Shown piece after piece: positions 1 to 13,600 of a stretch of 64,000 nt of DNA. Origin of the DNA: Blastocrithidia nonstop (Eukaryota > Euglenozoa > Kinetoplastea > Trypanosomatida > Trypanosomatidae); NCBI GenBank assembly GCA_028554745.1, contig JAQOTN010000008.1, positions 248,001-312,000 of the forward strand, in the 5' to 3' direction. The notes beneath the pieces are model-generated. The model had not been told where the DNA came from. It did no database searches and was given only the letters and a program-made list of their open reading frames with translations. The position numbers were made by a program, and so were the translations under genes. Within the stretch, counting starts at the first letter, position 1; each line of letters opens with the position of its first letter.

Positions 1-3000
1 ACGAATTGAAACGACTTATTTTACCAGATGCATTGGCCAAATTATTAAAGCAAGATATGCGGCTTACATACCTGCAAAAACTGTTTGAGTAGTTGTCAGT
101 CCCTGTAAGCAACGAGCTCTCCTCACGTTTCTACGCACTGTCTCACCGTTTGCGCAATGAACTATTTTGTAAACTGCTGTAAAACGATTCTATACTGTCA
201 CAGGCACGTGAGGCGTTAATGACGTACCCACCACTACCTCCAGCATTTAACGCGGCACAGAAGGCAAATAAGACTGGTTTAGGTGAGTTGAATACGAGCA
301 GTAACTCTATTGATTCAAATGTGTAAAGTTAGGGTGCTAAGGACGCTAACGCACATAACGATACGCTCGATGGCAGTACAAACAAAAAATGTAAAGTGAC
401 AGACCCTACATGAATGGCAAAGCAGCAGATCATCGCCCACTTACGCTTCTTTTCAAGTCTCATTGCGTCAAGTATTGCTTAATTAGGCAAGTAATACACT
501 AGTCTCATTATTACTAAAATATTTGGCAACAATTTACTATAGGCACTGTCGCTTGTCGCGGAGCGTTTTGCAATGCCAGCAGGTGCCACTGGGTTTGCGT
601 TTAAGTCACTAAATGTTAACAAATTTAATTTGTGCGGCAAGGGTAAAACGGCAGGGGCTAAAGGAATGTCGAATAATGTCTTTGGTGATAATACAAACAT
701 TAATAGTAGTAATAATAAAAAAATAAAAAATACTTCACAAGATGACAATGATATACTTGATGATGATGAAGATGATAATAATAATAACATCAGTAGCAGT
801 GATAATAACGGCAATAATCATGGCGACATTGATGAGGACGATGAGGAGATGTATGACAGCTATTCAAACAGAGCGTTAAAAGGTATGAACAGTAACGATT
901 CTAATAACAGCAACAACAACAATAATAATAATAATAACTCAAGTATGGCCTGCTTTGGTACCAATAACCTTAACTTTTCATTCAAGAATTCTTTTCTGCC
1001 GTCTCCGTCTTCGTTGGCAGCTTCGTAATCGTCATCATCATCTTCTTCTTCTTCTTCTTCTTCTTCTAATGTTACATCATCATCAGTTACAACCAGTACA
1101 TTATCCATTACAACAAGCGGAGGTATAGGAGTAGGATTAGGAGGAGGAATGAGACAAACATCACTAGCTCAGCGAAACAGTGTTGTGTGTAATGCCAACT
1201 GTTACTCGTAGTAGGTGTAGCAGTAACTAGCTCATTTGCTCGATATCACAATCGTACGACTCAATGAACGACAGTAGGAGCAGATTATAAATGAGATTAT
1301 TCGTTCTCCTATTTTAGCAAATCCATATAAGTACCATGGCCTAATGACTTTTATGGTACGCGAGTTACTTCTTCGCACTAATACCTTTTCCTTGCATGAC
1401 TGTAATATTATTCGACAAGGACAAGGACAACCTCAAACATTATCATCGTGATTGCTCTCGTCATCAATCTGGCATAACTTGTTACAGAAATCAGCATGTA
1501 ATAAAAACACGGAAACAGAGTATGAACATTGTGCGCTATGGTATAATGTACGAATACATGATGCAATGGTCGGTATTCGCAATCCATGTTTACTGTTTCA
1601 TGTGTTAGGTTTACACGATGACGAAGGTGCCACCGCAGGTGAGCGAATGATGAATGAGGAAATTATGCAAAAACGCAATATGTTTCATCAATTTGTCATT
1701 ACAAAGTATTTGATGCATGTCATAAAAGGATCTACACAACTTCTCGCACTTCCAGTGAGTGTTTTAGACGAACGGTCTATAACATCCAAAAATGATAATG
1801 TTAATAATAATAATAATATTAACAGTTCACCAACATCATCATCCTCACCACCACCACCACAGTCGTCGTAGGCGTTAAATAGGTAAAATAATTTGTCTAA
1901 TGAGTTGTACGTTAAAAGTGTACCAATAGTACAATTTAGCAACACACAATCTACTTCAGGGAGTGGTAGCTTTAACAGTAATGACATGTATATCAAACAT
2001 CGTCATAATATGAGTAATATTAATAGTATTAATAATGATAGTATTGACATTACTAATACCTGTATGAGTAATAATAACTTTCCCAATAATAAAATTAATA
2101 CCTCAAGTAAAGTAGTACAAGAGCTAAACATGCATATTTGTTTGAGTTGTGACATACAGGCACGTAAACGGAGATAAATGTTCACGTCTACCAGTACAAA
2201 TTACCTAAATGAATAAGTTACACTCTCATCTGCCATATCTAGTCCATTTATCAAACTGTTAGATTACCTGATTCGCTTAGGAAGTTTAGATACTCGAGAA
2301 ATATTATTAAAAATGTTATTTCATCGCAAATCGATCGTTTGACAATATATTATTAACTGTTTAAAGCTAGCATGTCAACAGAGTGCACTTCGTGCGAATC
2401 GTAGATTAAAAAGATTTACTTCACAGAAATAGTCATTGACTAGTACAAAATACTATGTTAATAATAATATTGATAGTAGTAATAGTAGTAATACTACTAC
2501 TATTAACGCCAATTACAATAGTGGTAATTACAACAATGAAAGTAAGACTAGTAAAGGAATGGAGAGTAAGCAAAAAAGCACAGCACTACCTTTGATAGTC
2601 AAACCTGCACGCGTAGATGTAAATAATGTCAATGTTGTTGCAAATGCATAAAAGAAAGATGCCAACAATAACAACAGAGATGGTGAAGGTGATGTGTAAT
2701 AGCACAATTTGTAGTCACAACACAGGGCAAATTCGCTTTTATTTATCGGTAATGATATTCTGTGTATTAATGTTCGCTTTTTGCGTACAGTGCTTTCCCA
2801 GTGCGTCACACATCCTGACATGATGAGTGATGTGGTGTTGCTGTGTTATAGCATTCCGAAATAACCCATCTCCCGCGAGTGTATCACCAACATGTGTCGT
2901 CACCTGACCGTGTAGTCTGATTTGTTCGGTCCCATGCTGCATGCATTTAACGCAACAGGAGGTGCCCGTCACCGCAGCGTCTTTCACTCTGCCGTGTTGT

Positions 3001-4772
3001 CCGTCTTAGACCTCATTGGCAAACTACAGCCTCCGAGTGAGTAGCTGTTTAAACAAGAGCACAACACCATGCATGACATTCGAAATTATCTAATGTTCAA
3101 GTATTGGTAGTTAATACCGTTGCAGATTACCAAAAGCTATCGTGAGGCAATACTCGATGAAACGTGCCATCGATTAGGTCATAAGATTACGTTTGAAAAT
3201 AGTATTTCAGTCATGAGCAGCACCGTCTGTAGTGAGGTCCTTCGCTCCTCAACGAAGCTACGATTTGTAGATGAGGTGTAGGCCGTGACCGGTGGTGTAG
3301 ATGGCACTGTGGAGGCGGCGTCTATCACTAATTTAAATCCTAAGGTAATCGCCAATGTCACGAATAGTGAGATAAAATTAATGCAATAGCAGAAAAGGCG
3401 TCACTCGTCGGTTAGCCAGCAGCAACAGCAGAGTAACATCCCGTCTGCTTCTATTGAAAATATTCCTACAAATGTTATGATCAATAATAATAATAATAAT
3501 AATAATAGTAATAATAAGAATTATTTTGATAATATTTCTACTGTGAAAACTGTTGCTGATGATGGTAAACAAAGCGCTCATGCTGCAGCTGTGATTGCGG
3601 TAAACAATAATACTGAAAAAGAGCGAAGTCAATCAAATGGAGCAGCTAGTCGTCGTAGTGGGAGCAATAATAATTATAATAACAACATCACCAAAACTAA
3701 CAAAAGTAGAAATGCAGATGTTTTAAGCACGTATAGCAAATCTTTAGTCAAACCAATCTAAACCAATTCTTACTCTCAACCACGTACCATACCAATCTCT
3801 CTCAAGTAGCATGCTTCTAAAACCACGTAATCGTCTGCCGCATAGCGTTTCGCATGATAAAGAGCAAATACTACACATACTACAACAACAACACCTTCTT
3901 CTGACAACAAAAACCAAATGAACATTACCTAGGAAGGCAAGAGTAACAGACAAACTTCTCGGAAACACACTAATGGTGATGAGCGTAGCTCAAAGACAAG
4001 TATTAGTGCCAACAATATCAACGGCAATAACAGCAAAATTTAGTTGTCGGGTCAAGAAAAAGATGAATTTGTGTAGAATGATAGAAAAACTAAGAATTAT
4101 CAGGCAGTCAAATAAAATACACACAACAAATAATAATCTTAATCACCATAACAATCATCATCATCATCATTATCGTTGACAACAATAACAGCTGCTAATG
4201 GCGTCAGTAATGAAAAGAAAAGTACTACTGTTAATGATAGTAATAAAACTGATAACTATAAAAATGTTAATAGTACTGTAACAAATAGTAGTGATAATGA
4301 TAGCAACACTGAAACTGTTATAAATAAAAGTCATGATGATCATGTGCACGTTAAATTAGGATTTAAACCAATTACACCCAAAACGGAGCGACCAGCAGCT
4401 CATCGTCCACGATCATACAATACGCAAGATGGCTCATCTGTAAATGCAACGGCTGGAAGTGTGACAGTTTAACTCCTATCATGTGCTAATAGCAAAAGCA
4501 ATAATACTAATGGCAACGAGGATAATAACAGTCATCATGCAACTACAACACCATCACCATTATCTACGTTGCACAGGACAGGCAATGACACACACTCACC
4601 CGCAGGAGATGGAATACCATCTAATAAAATTAACAATGGTAGTAACAACAACCCTTCTGCACAAATAGCCCTCCCACGATTACGCAAAAAGCATCTTGCA
4701 AGCAATGCTAATCGAAAAAGTATAGACAAATCTTAAACGTCTTAGGATATTAAACGCTTTTGCACAAAATAA
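1..4772 (+). CDS. PPP4R3: PP4 regulatory subunit 3 (SMEK/PP4R3)-like, 5' partial
   Basis: Read with TGA=W and TAA/TAG=E, one frame (codons starting at 3, 6, 9...) stays open from the window edge to a tandem TAA TAA TGA at 4770-4778. About 1590 residues are visible. Human SMEK-like blocks appear in the right order: a helical block near 120-230 (FYALSHRLRNELFCKLLEND), MTFMVRELLRTNTF near 1345, FHQFVITKYLMHVIKG near 1685, and RFLRTVLSQCVTHPDM near 2780 followed by LFGPMLHAFNATGG and an NYLMFKYWELI helix, which correspond to the SMEK core that ends in NYW. The family targets protein phosphatase 4 to its substrates. The N-terminal EVH1/PH-like domain must lie upstream of the window. Acidic and Asn/Ser-rich stretches (660-1100, 2430-2640, 3470-4470) interrupt the armadillo-like repeats and form the tail. 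An in-frame TAA at 4734 could be the real stop instead; the tandem at 4770 looks better. Identification is by remembered motifs, not by search. Confidence 0.78.
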
Positions 4773-5587
4773 TAATGAATGCACGCAATAGATTTGTTTA
4801 TTTTTTTTTTTTTTTTTTTAATTTGTTAGCTATAAATTTATAATAAGTATCGTTTATTGTTATTTGATGGCAATTATAAAATATACCAGTAATTATACCA
4901 ACAAATTTATTTCTTGTTTTACACTACTATGAATATATGTATTTGTTTTGCGTTGCACGATGTCTCATACTTTTTTCATTAACATATTTTGTAGAATCTT
5001 TATACAGTATTTGTGTGCACTTCCATTTTCACTCTTTCCTACGTGTGCGCTTCGTTAAATTATTACTGAAAGTTTTTTTTCTTCTGTTTGTCCAAATAGT
5101 TTCGAACTTTGATTTTTACTTCTTATCAGTACATATTCTTATATTCATAATAAAATAGGTAAAGGTTTTATGGATGACTATATTCACACTTGGCATAGTA
5201 TGACAAATAATTTACGTGTATTTCAGTATGTACATTTGTATTCTATTTTGATCTATGCTATGCTTGTGAATTTGTGTTATTTTCTGACGCCCATCCACGT
5301 TTATAAATCAGCTTTGCCTTTTATTATTTTTATTTATATGAATGCACACTAATTTTCATAAATTTAATAAACATATTTGTGTTTAGTACTATTTTTGCAA
5401 TGATGAGTAAGTCACCATTACAATGCCGTAGCAATCTCTTTCATAAATTTTAACTATATCACATTTTTTTCCGATTTGACAATGTTGAGTTTGTTATTTA
5501 AATGAAATTGAAAATGATGTAACGTGTAAGCAAAGGCGATAAATAAGTATTAAAACAATTAAAAATTATTAATGCTCTAATCGCATA

Positions 5588-5589
<2 letters not shown>

Positions 5590-5637
<48 letters not shown>

Positions 5638-5645
5638 TGTGTGTG
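5590..5645. repeat. (GT)n microsatellite
   Basis: About 27 GT units with one TT interruption near the 3' end, in non-coding spacer. Confidence 0.95.
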
Positions 5646-5832
5646 CACTTATCGCTTGTTGATGTAAATAAGGAAAAAGTAACAAGCATGTGTAGCAGTT
5701 ATGGTTCAGTATGCAGTTTTCTTGTGGCTATCAGCAAACTTATTTTCATCCGAATTACTGAAAATTATTTCAAACAATATTATTTATAATTTACACAATT
5801 CAAAAAAGTTAAATATGTTTTAGGACTTATTG

Positions 5833-5836
<4 letters not shown>

Positions 5837-5886
<50 letters not shown>
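5837..5886. repeat. (AT)n microsatellite
   Basis: Near-perfect AT dinucleotide run with one TTT break, in the same spacer as the GT tract. Confidence 0.95.
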
Positions 5887-6534
5887 GTAGAAATAATTCC
5901 TTCACAAACTAATTATGTAATTTTGTTTGCCTGTGACACGTTCAAGTATATTGTCTTTATATTTCTATATTTTTTATTATGTAAGTCTTTCTTTCAATCA
6001 AAGTGATTCCACTTAGCAAATACAGTATGTATGTGCGACAAGTAAGACAGGCATACTAACACTACAAAAAGAAAAAGTGCCAAGCGTTGTTGCATTTTCA
6101 GCACTTGATCTGTTCTGCGTTACTAACCTGACTTGTAAAGCATTGTAAGACTTTATTTGAAAAAAAAAGTGTATTAAACATTGCTTTCTGGCTTTTATTT
6201 ATATTAAATTTGTTATTAACTAAAGTTTGTGTCATCTATCGTGCGTGCTTGTAGTCGCAAATAATTATTAATAATTGATGTATTTATACATCTTACGACG
6301 TTTTTTTAGTGCATATCGCGCTTTACTATAATTGCTTTATAACAATATATTTAAATTAAACGTAACAATAAATCATACTTCTTCTTCAAACTCATAAAAT
6401 TACTTTTTTTTTGTGAAACATTATTGTTAGCGGTAATTTAGATTTACACAGCAAGTACTTTCAGGAAATTAGTAGTTTGTTGATAGATTTTAATAAGTAT
6501 AATTAGTGATTGTATAAAAATATAACTTGATTGC

Positions 6535-6552
6535 TGTTTTTTTTTCTTCAAG
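6535..6552 (+). promoter_or_regulatory. Predicted spliced-leader acceptor (Spt4)
   Basis: A T-rich tract with one C ends in CAAG, with the AG at 6551-6552, 52 bases before the ATG at 6604. This is the usual trans-splice acceptor layout of kinetoplastids. The site is inferred from sequence only. Confidence 0.5.
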
Positions 6553-6603
6553 TGTAATTTATTCAATACAAAAGATTTTTATAGTAGTGTTCTTATTTTT
6601 CTC

Positions 6604-7125
6604 ATGTAGGAGACTATTGAAGCCCCACCACAACTTCCAACAGGAGATCGAGGTTACTTTGCTTGCAGGACATGCCGTCGGATATTAAGTGAACCTCAGT
6701 GATTCACACAAGGATGTACAGAGTGCAACACAGGGCCAATACGACGCGGTGAGTTGATGGAACTTGCCACACCTCACTTTATCAATTTCATTGGTTTAGT
6801 TGCACCGGAGAAATCATGGGTTGCCCGACTTATTGGTAAAACACATAGCCCCAATGGTGTATATGCATAGGCACTGACAGACGAAGATGAAGATGACTAC
6901 GACAACGGTAACGAAGATGATGAGGAAGATGTTGACAATGACAATGGTGATGACCTAGACAAGTATGATGAAAATGAAAATAATGCGAGTAATAATGTTA
7001 ATGGTAATAACACTAATAACATCAGACCAAATAATCGCCCGCTGACACAAATGACAGATTAGGAGTTGCTCAACTTGTAAAGGGAAGAAGAGTGTAGGCG
7101 GTATCATCAACCAAAAAATTTATAA
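6604..7125 (+). CDS. SPT4: Transcription elongation factor Spt4-like
   Basis: 173 residues when TAA/TAG=E and TGA=W. The start is the first ATG after the predicted acceptor, and codon 2 is TAG. A four-Cys zinc ribbon is visible: CRTC at 21-24 and CTEC at 38-41, with TGA giving W33 in PQWF between the pairs. After it come FINFIGLVAPEKSWVARLIG, matching the Spt4 block that ends in PERSWVARW. Spt4 pairs with Spt5 (DSIF) and acts on elongating RNA polymerase in the nucleus. The family is about 100-120 residues long. Here the core is followed by about 60 Asp/Glu/Asn-rich residues and a short charged end. It stops at TAA TAA TAG (7123-7131). Under the standard code nothing longer than a fragment remains, which explains why a normal gene finder would miss it. 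Confidence 0.9.
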
Positions 7126-7238
7126 TAATAGTGTACTTTGCTCTTTTTTTTTGTATTTGTGTGTTTGCTAACATCTGGTGCATTAACATTATCTAGTTCA
7201 TTAAAAAAAACTCTATGGAGAATTATTTTTCTATATCG

Positions 7239-7276
<38 letters not shown>

Positions 7277-7554
7277 CTGCAATGAAACTGTATAAATTTT
7301 AGTTAAGGCTATTGTATGTAATAAAATTAATTTATTGTTTTTATCATTTTTAGTTTTTATATTTATTCGTTAGTATAATCTGGAAAAAATTTATATATTA
7401 AAAAATTATATCATTTTTCCCTGACAAAAAAAAACAAACAATAATTTATACAAAAAGTCAACAAGGACATTATCAAACCTTGATGTGACAATCAACAAAT
7501 AATTCGTAATACAAGGCAACCTGTGTTTATAGTAATACTGCTACAATCACTACA
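7126..7554. other. Intergenic spacer
   Basis: AT-rich spacer containing an AT microsatellite. No gene is seen. AG dinucleotides near 7456 could serve as the acceptor for the next gene, but the preceding pyrimidine tract is weak. Confidence 0.6.
7240..7275. repeat. (AT)n microsatellite
   Basis: Uninterrupted AT dinucleotide run, 115 bases after the Spt4 stop. Confidence 0.95.
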
Positions 7555-10500
7555 ATGAATAAAGCTGATCAGACAGACGTAAAATGCAACGGTGACATTG
7601 CCATGTCATCTTTAAAACATGCATGCCTTGCACTAAACTATACACCTAACTCTGACATATTAGTGAAGGCATCGTAGATTTATCATGCACGTTGTGTGAA
7701 CTTTGCAAACAACTATTTAGGCTCAATTGGTTTGCGTGCAATTACATAAGTATTGTCAACCAATTCACATCTTACATAACTCTACTTGCAGAACAATGGT
7801 CTAGATAATAATGCCGTTATATTACTGTGTAAATCGTTCAAAGCACATGGCCTTGAACATTTACACTTGCAAATTCTTGACATTAGTGATAACACGTAAG
7901 TGTCATTGCCTGCGGGTTTGTAATTGTTATCATTAACTCATGTTTGCAAGTCACTCAAGCGTATTAACTTAACTGGTACACACATCCCTAAGGCGTTATA
8001 GCACAAAATTAGCAGAGTTCTATAATTCAATCGTAATTACAAAAGTAATAGTAGTAGTAGTATTAATAATGTCGACAACAAGAATGAAGTGGAGAATTCA
8101 AATAATAAGGTGCAATAAAAAATTAAATTGGAGAATCGTCTTGCACAGACAACGCAGTGCCACGGCAACTAACACACTACTCTACGCTTGTAAGAAAGTA
8201 ATTTAGCACCAAATGAAAATGACTTGTTGTGTAAGTGCAGCACCGATAATTATAAGAAAAATGTTATTGGTAATAACCACAGCTGTAATAATGTTGATTT
8301 CACTGAAGACAATAATAGTAATACTAAGAATAATTGTGTAGACATTATTTGTGATCGCAGTAATATACGTACATATTCATGTACCGACGAACGATGTGTG
8401 GTGGAAGTAGCTATTCTTGCCCCTCCGTGTTTGTTTTGTAGCGAGCTCACTCTACTCATTCATAACGTTTTTCATCGATTAAACTGTGAGCTGTGTGAAA
8501 TGAATGTGTACCTCTACCCATTAATTGAAGCCGGCACTATGGCCAGCAACAGTGCAACATCTCTACCGGTCTATCATCGCATGCACAATGGACATAACTC
8601 AGTATACTTCACCGCGTTAGTGGATGTCCTGGCAACTGTGGCTCGATCAAAGTTTGTAACGATTGAGCTTATTGGGGACAAGCCAGGTGATTATGCACAC
8701 AGTAATGCGGCGTGTCTTTTTCAAGGTAAACAGACAAATCAGTCTATTTTGTGTAATACGCAAGTGAACAGTAATTCAATTGACGACAATAACGATCACA
8801 ATGAAAGGTAAACGAATGTGTCATTATAGTAAACAGGGAAGTAGAGATTGCAAGCATGCTAATCCAATCAATAAATTCTACTACTACAAGAATAAGTTGC
8901 GTAAATACAGGAGAAGCAATACTAACATTAATAATTATCGGGTAAACCGGTTTTGTATACTGCGCACACCAACGCATTACAGACTGCGCAATGATTAATA
9001 ACGGCTATTCGATGCACAAGTGCACAAATGAAACTACCACCAGCACACCTTGCATTACTTTCATGCAACCCTTAACTCATCTACTTTGACAAGTTGAGTT
9101 CGATTGTGAAAAATGTTGTAGACGCAGATAGCACCAGCGTATTGTGCAACGAAAATGATAAACGAATTGACAGTTTGATTAACCACAACGTTATTGATAG
9201 CCAATGGCATGACTACTGACGACATGCTCAACGACTTGTATCATCGTATCAAATGGAAAATATGCAGTGAGTGAAACATGAATAATTCAAACAAAACGTT
9301 CTGAGCAACATAAACACTACCACAACAAAACTTAATTCACACTCTACTAGTGTTGTGTGCCCCGTTAACAATTATCGTGCTTGTTATAATAAGATTAATG
9401 CAAACGGTGATGTTGAATTAAAATAGATGGAGCAGTTTGTTGAGGCAATCTATCAAAGGATGCGATAATTATGTTTGCACACATTCAAACCTCGTATAAC
9501 GTTACACAAATAACAAACTTGGTGCAGGTTGTTAATGTAAAAACTACATCATTACACGGCGAAGTTATTACGTTTTTCTGAGAATGCAGAGCAAATTACA
9601 TGTATAATCAACAAGCCTACAGCACTCAAAACAATACTAGACCGCACACACCTCTACCTTATCCAGCCAACCTCACACAATGCTCTCGTTTTGCATTGCA
9701 ATGATAGTAGGACAAATCAAACAACTCTACCACTCTGTCATCCATAAATCATTTCAACTATTTTACTATCAGCAGTACAGCGATTAAGAAAAGACATGCA
9801 TAACACTTATCGTACTGCGTATCACAGTACACATTCGCTGACAAACACGTTGCAAAGTATGACCAATGAGCCTACAGATGTACGAGAGGTCATGGTAAGT
9901 GTGATAGCTCAATTGTTTTCGCATATACCGTAGGTGATGCGTTATATACGTGTAGAGGTAGACGTCAAACGTCTCTAATAGTTTTATGCCTTCACTCTTA
10001 CCGGTAAAATGAAAAATAACAATTGTTGTCAGTATGAAAAGCAGCTCAGCAATGAGAACAAGAAGACAATAGAGACATGCAATTGCAACAATAACAAAAT
10101 AAGCTCATCATCATTGCAATAAAAATGATAACAATAAAAGTATTTACAAAGTGCCTAACTTTCATCCTCTGTGTTATTAGCACGCATATACCATGATGCA
10201 GTAAAGGCAATTACAAATAGTTTTCAAGTTAACACTGCACAGACTGCAAAAAGACAACCAGCCACACTTGTACTTGTCATTGATGGAGTAGAACGTATTA
10301 TGACACCTGTGTAACCGTGTAAGGCACTTCGAATGTGCACTTTTACAAATCAAGATGAGTGAGAAATGATGTCCTCGTGTCGTATGATCAATTAGAATGA
10401 TATCACAAACAATAATAACATGGCTAATAATTCTGTTCTTGAGAGTAATGCTACAAACAATGATATACAAAGATAATTTGCTGTCGACACTTCAGATAGA

Positions 10501-10568
10501 AGTGCCGGCTACCTTTCGTTTTTGCCCCTCTGCCTTGCACGACATGTTCGATGCATTATTGGCTGCAG

Positions 10569-10620
<52 letters not shown>

Positions 10621-13600
10621 TTCTCTTCTGCTATTTGCTCAACAGCAACTACATCAACGTTTTCTAACACAAAAGCTTTGTAGCCAAAAGGCAATAAAAT
10701 TGGCAAAAAGCAAATAACCGCACTGAATTAATAAGAACAAACATTACACTCACTCCTTTCTCGTGGTCGAGATAGTGTGTAGGCGTTTGTAATTAATGCA
10801 CAAGATGAGGCAAACGTGTTTGGTTTACCGTAGTAGTACTATACACCAAATGCATTGCGCATGAGGTACAATGTACACCTAACTGAGGCGTAGAGTACAC
10901 GAGTACGACTCAAATGTTGTAGTGCATTTGCCAATGTCAATAACGGCAAGTGTAGTAACAAAAGTAATAAATAGTATGAATGATATGTAATAGGTGCACT
11001 ACGTCGAGCTTAGTAATAGCCTGGGTATGCTACACTGACGGATATACTGATGCACTTCCCGGATCATGTTCATGATGCCGCATTACAGTACTTTGATGAA
11101 TTGTAGGTAAAATTTGGCAGACCCGTCATGTGTAAAGTGTACGGCTTGCTTCAGTCTACTCGGTGAAGTTTGCCCTAACTTGTTTTGAGAGAATTGCTTC
11201 AACTACCACCACGTCGCTTTAATGCACTACTGCGGTGATTATGACCGGTCACACAACACTAGATTTGTACTGGTGCTACAGTTTCCACCACCACCACAGA
11301 TGGTCATAACTAATATACAACAACCATAGCGTAAAGTACAAAGCAAATGAGTAAACGTTCACAACACAAGAGTGTGTGTTACAGTACATACCCACCATTT
11401 GTACCACGTGTTGAATATAACGCATTATATAAAACAGTGCAAATCACATCACAATCGTTTTTGAATGCAATCAAACAGCGCTATGCTTAACGGCTTGTAC
11501 GACGAAGCTCATCAAATGCAACACACTAAATCAATATTAATGCGATTGAATAAGATGGTCGTGTATTTCATGGCATGCTAGCTCATTACTACCTTAACAT
11601 TATACAAAATGTGATTGCATTTTTTGATTTGCAACATCGTCAAATAGTTCATTAGAAATCAGTTGAAAGCATTGATTGTGATAGGGACGGCAACAAATAA
11701 TAACATCATTCTGAGAGTGTTGCTAAGATTACATAAATACAACCATAATGACTACATGCACTTCCGTTGCAAACATTGGCTGTCAAATAAATCGTTCATC
11801 ACTTGACCATGTCTGGTGAATGACGTTTACTTGATCAACACATCTTGTCCTTTTCATTTATTGCACTCGTACTTGGTAATGAGTTAAATTTTCATTTTAT
11901 ACGTGATATGGTGAATGCCTTTAACATGCGTCATGAACAGTTTGTTATGGGTGAGGACATTGGTGCAGTGGCAACTCCCACATCATCTAATGGTTTACAT
12001 CAATATGAAAATAATAATAAAAACAAGTGCCATTAACAGTAAAAGTTATGCAAAGGAAACGTAAAATATGTCCGCAACACGGGTAAAGCAGAAAAATCAC
12101 CATAACACTATGTCCTACCGCCGGTGTTACAGAGAATGAAGTAGTACATTTATTTTCTACGTCGTTATCATGTCATCTTAATTTAACATCCTCATTTACT
12201 TTTGCAGGTGGCACTTCAGCAAAAGTTACAAACGGGTATTGTACAGCATGACGCTCTACACTTCATTCACACACAATACACGCATTGCATGAGTCGATGC
12301 AAAATTAGTGCAACTGTACCTGTCAAGCAAGTTTCTGATACTAATGATTATAAAGTAATTGGACATAATATGTAAACACTTGTAATGCAGAAGTAATTAC
12401 AACCATCATCATCATCATCATCATCATCAGCAGTAGCAGCATATCAACCAAGTAATGGGCAACAATGCTAGACTCATTCATGAATAACTAATAAAAGTAT
12501 TATTCGTTATTATTTTATTTTCTCTGATACTTCATCGCAGAATTTATTAGCTACCGCATCACATAATGCCACCTATCACACAAGTCATCTTGGTGCGGTC
12601 AATGATGTACAGTGCAGTCCTAATGGAAAATTTTTGTTAAGTGTTGGTGCTGATAGGAGCTTGCAGTGATTGCACCCATAGTCATGTGTCGTTTATCGTC
12701 ATTTACCTGATTTGCCATCTGATGGCATTCGATTGTACTTTGCTGCACAGACAAGCAGCTACGTTGCCGTGTTAACGCACATGCGTGAGGTGATAATCTT
12801 TGACACAGCAACCTGTGAGTGTGTTTCGGCTAATCCGTCATCGTTTAGGGCACCCATTTCATGCTTTACGTTTAGTTCTCGCGGTCGCTTTTACTTTGTC
12901 GCGACATAAGACGTACACGTGTACGTCTACGACAGTGAAAAGAGTTAGCTGATTTGTGAACTGACTGCTGTATAACTCTTGCGTTCATGCAAAGGCGTCT
13001 TCACTCAACGCTCGTACGTTTCTGTGTTGGCCGATGCAGTAAACGAGGATGTATTTGTGACCTTTGTAAATCAATAACTGAAAATGTGGCGCATTCATGA
13101 AGGACGTGATCGATGTGAGCCATTTGCACAAATACTACATGATGAGTAGAAGATGGTAAATTACTTATCAAATCAGCTAGATCATTAGTCCAGTGTAAAA
13201 TATAAGTAGATGTAGCAACACAAATAGCAATAAGTGACAAAATCAAATCATGATGAGAGCTCGTTGCTTTCGTTGCAAACACACTGAAACCACTATAGTC
13301 ATTTCAACTTTAACTGCGGCAAAGTGAAACGAGTGTGGTGATGTAATATGACGCACAATGCCTAATCACGATAAACGAAAAATATGTAAAATATGTGGAC
13401 GCGCTTCTTTATGGTACAACCTGTAAATTCATGCAATTTGTTGTTGTTGTGTGCTCTGAGGCATGGCTACGTGAAGGAAATAGCCTATCTTAATTCTTGT
13501 GCACATAATGAGGCAAGCGCAGCGCAAGATACAATTAACATGAACGCTAGTGATCATATTAATACTACTACTACCACTACCACTAGTATTAATAATAAAA

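Larger units (their letters stand above)
4773..6603. other. Intergenic spacer, AT-rich
   Basis: No gene seen on either strand under the standard or the reassigned code. It holds a poly-T run just after the upstream stop (4799-4819), a GT microsatellite, an AT microsatellite, and the predicted splice acceptor of the Spt4 gene at its 3' end. Short open frames near 4937-5350 are T-rich and lack any conserved pattern. Confidence 0.6.

Noticed and set aside
2739-2987. Minus-strand open frame inside the PP4R3 gene
   Set aside because: It lies opposite a segment with a strong PP4R3 match and has no conserved pattern of its own.
4937-5352. Hydrophobic small open frames in the first spacer
   Set aside because: T-rich sequence gives Phe/Leu-rich frames by chance; no conserved block or convincing acceptor precedes them.
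5498-5789. Cys-Val and Thr-His dipeptide open frames over the GT tract
   Set aside because: They are simple translations of the GT microsatellite.
10397-10717. Leu-rich open frame over the ACT repeat
   Set aside because: It is a shadow; the repeat is poly-Thr in the frame that carries the Walker B strand and WD40 repeats.
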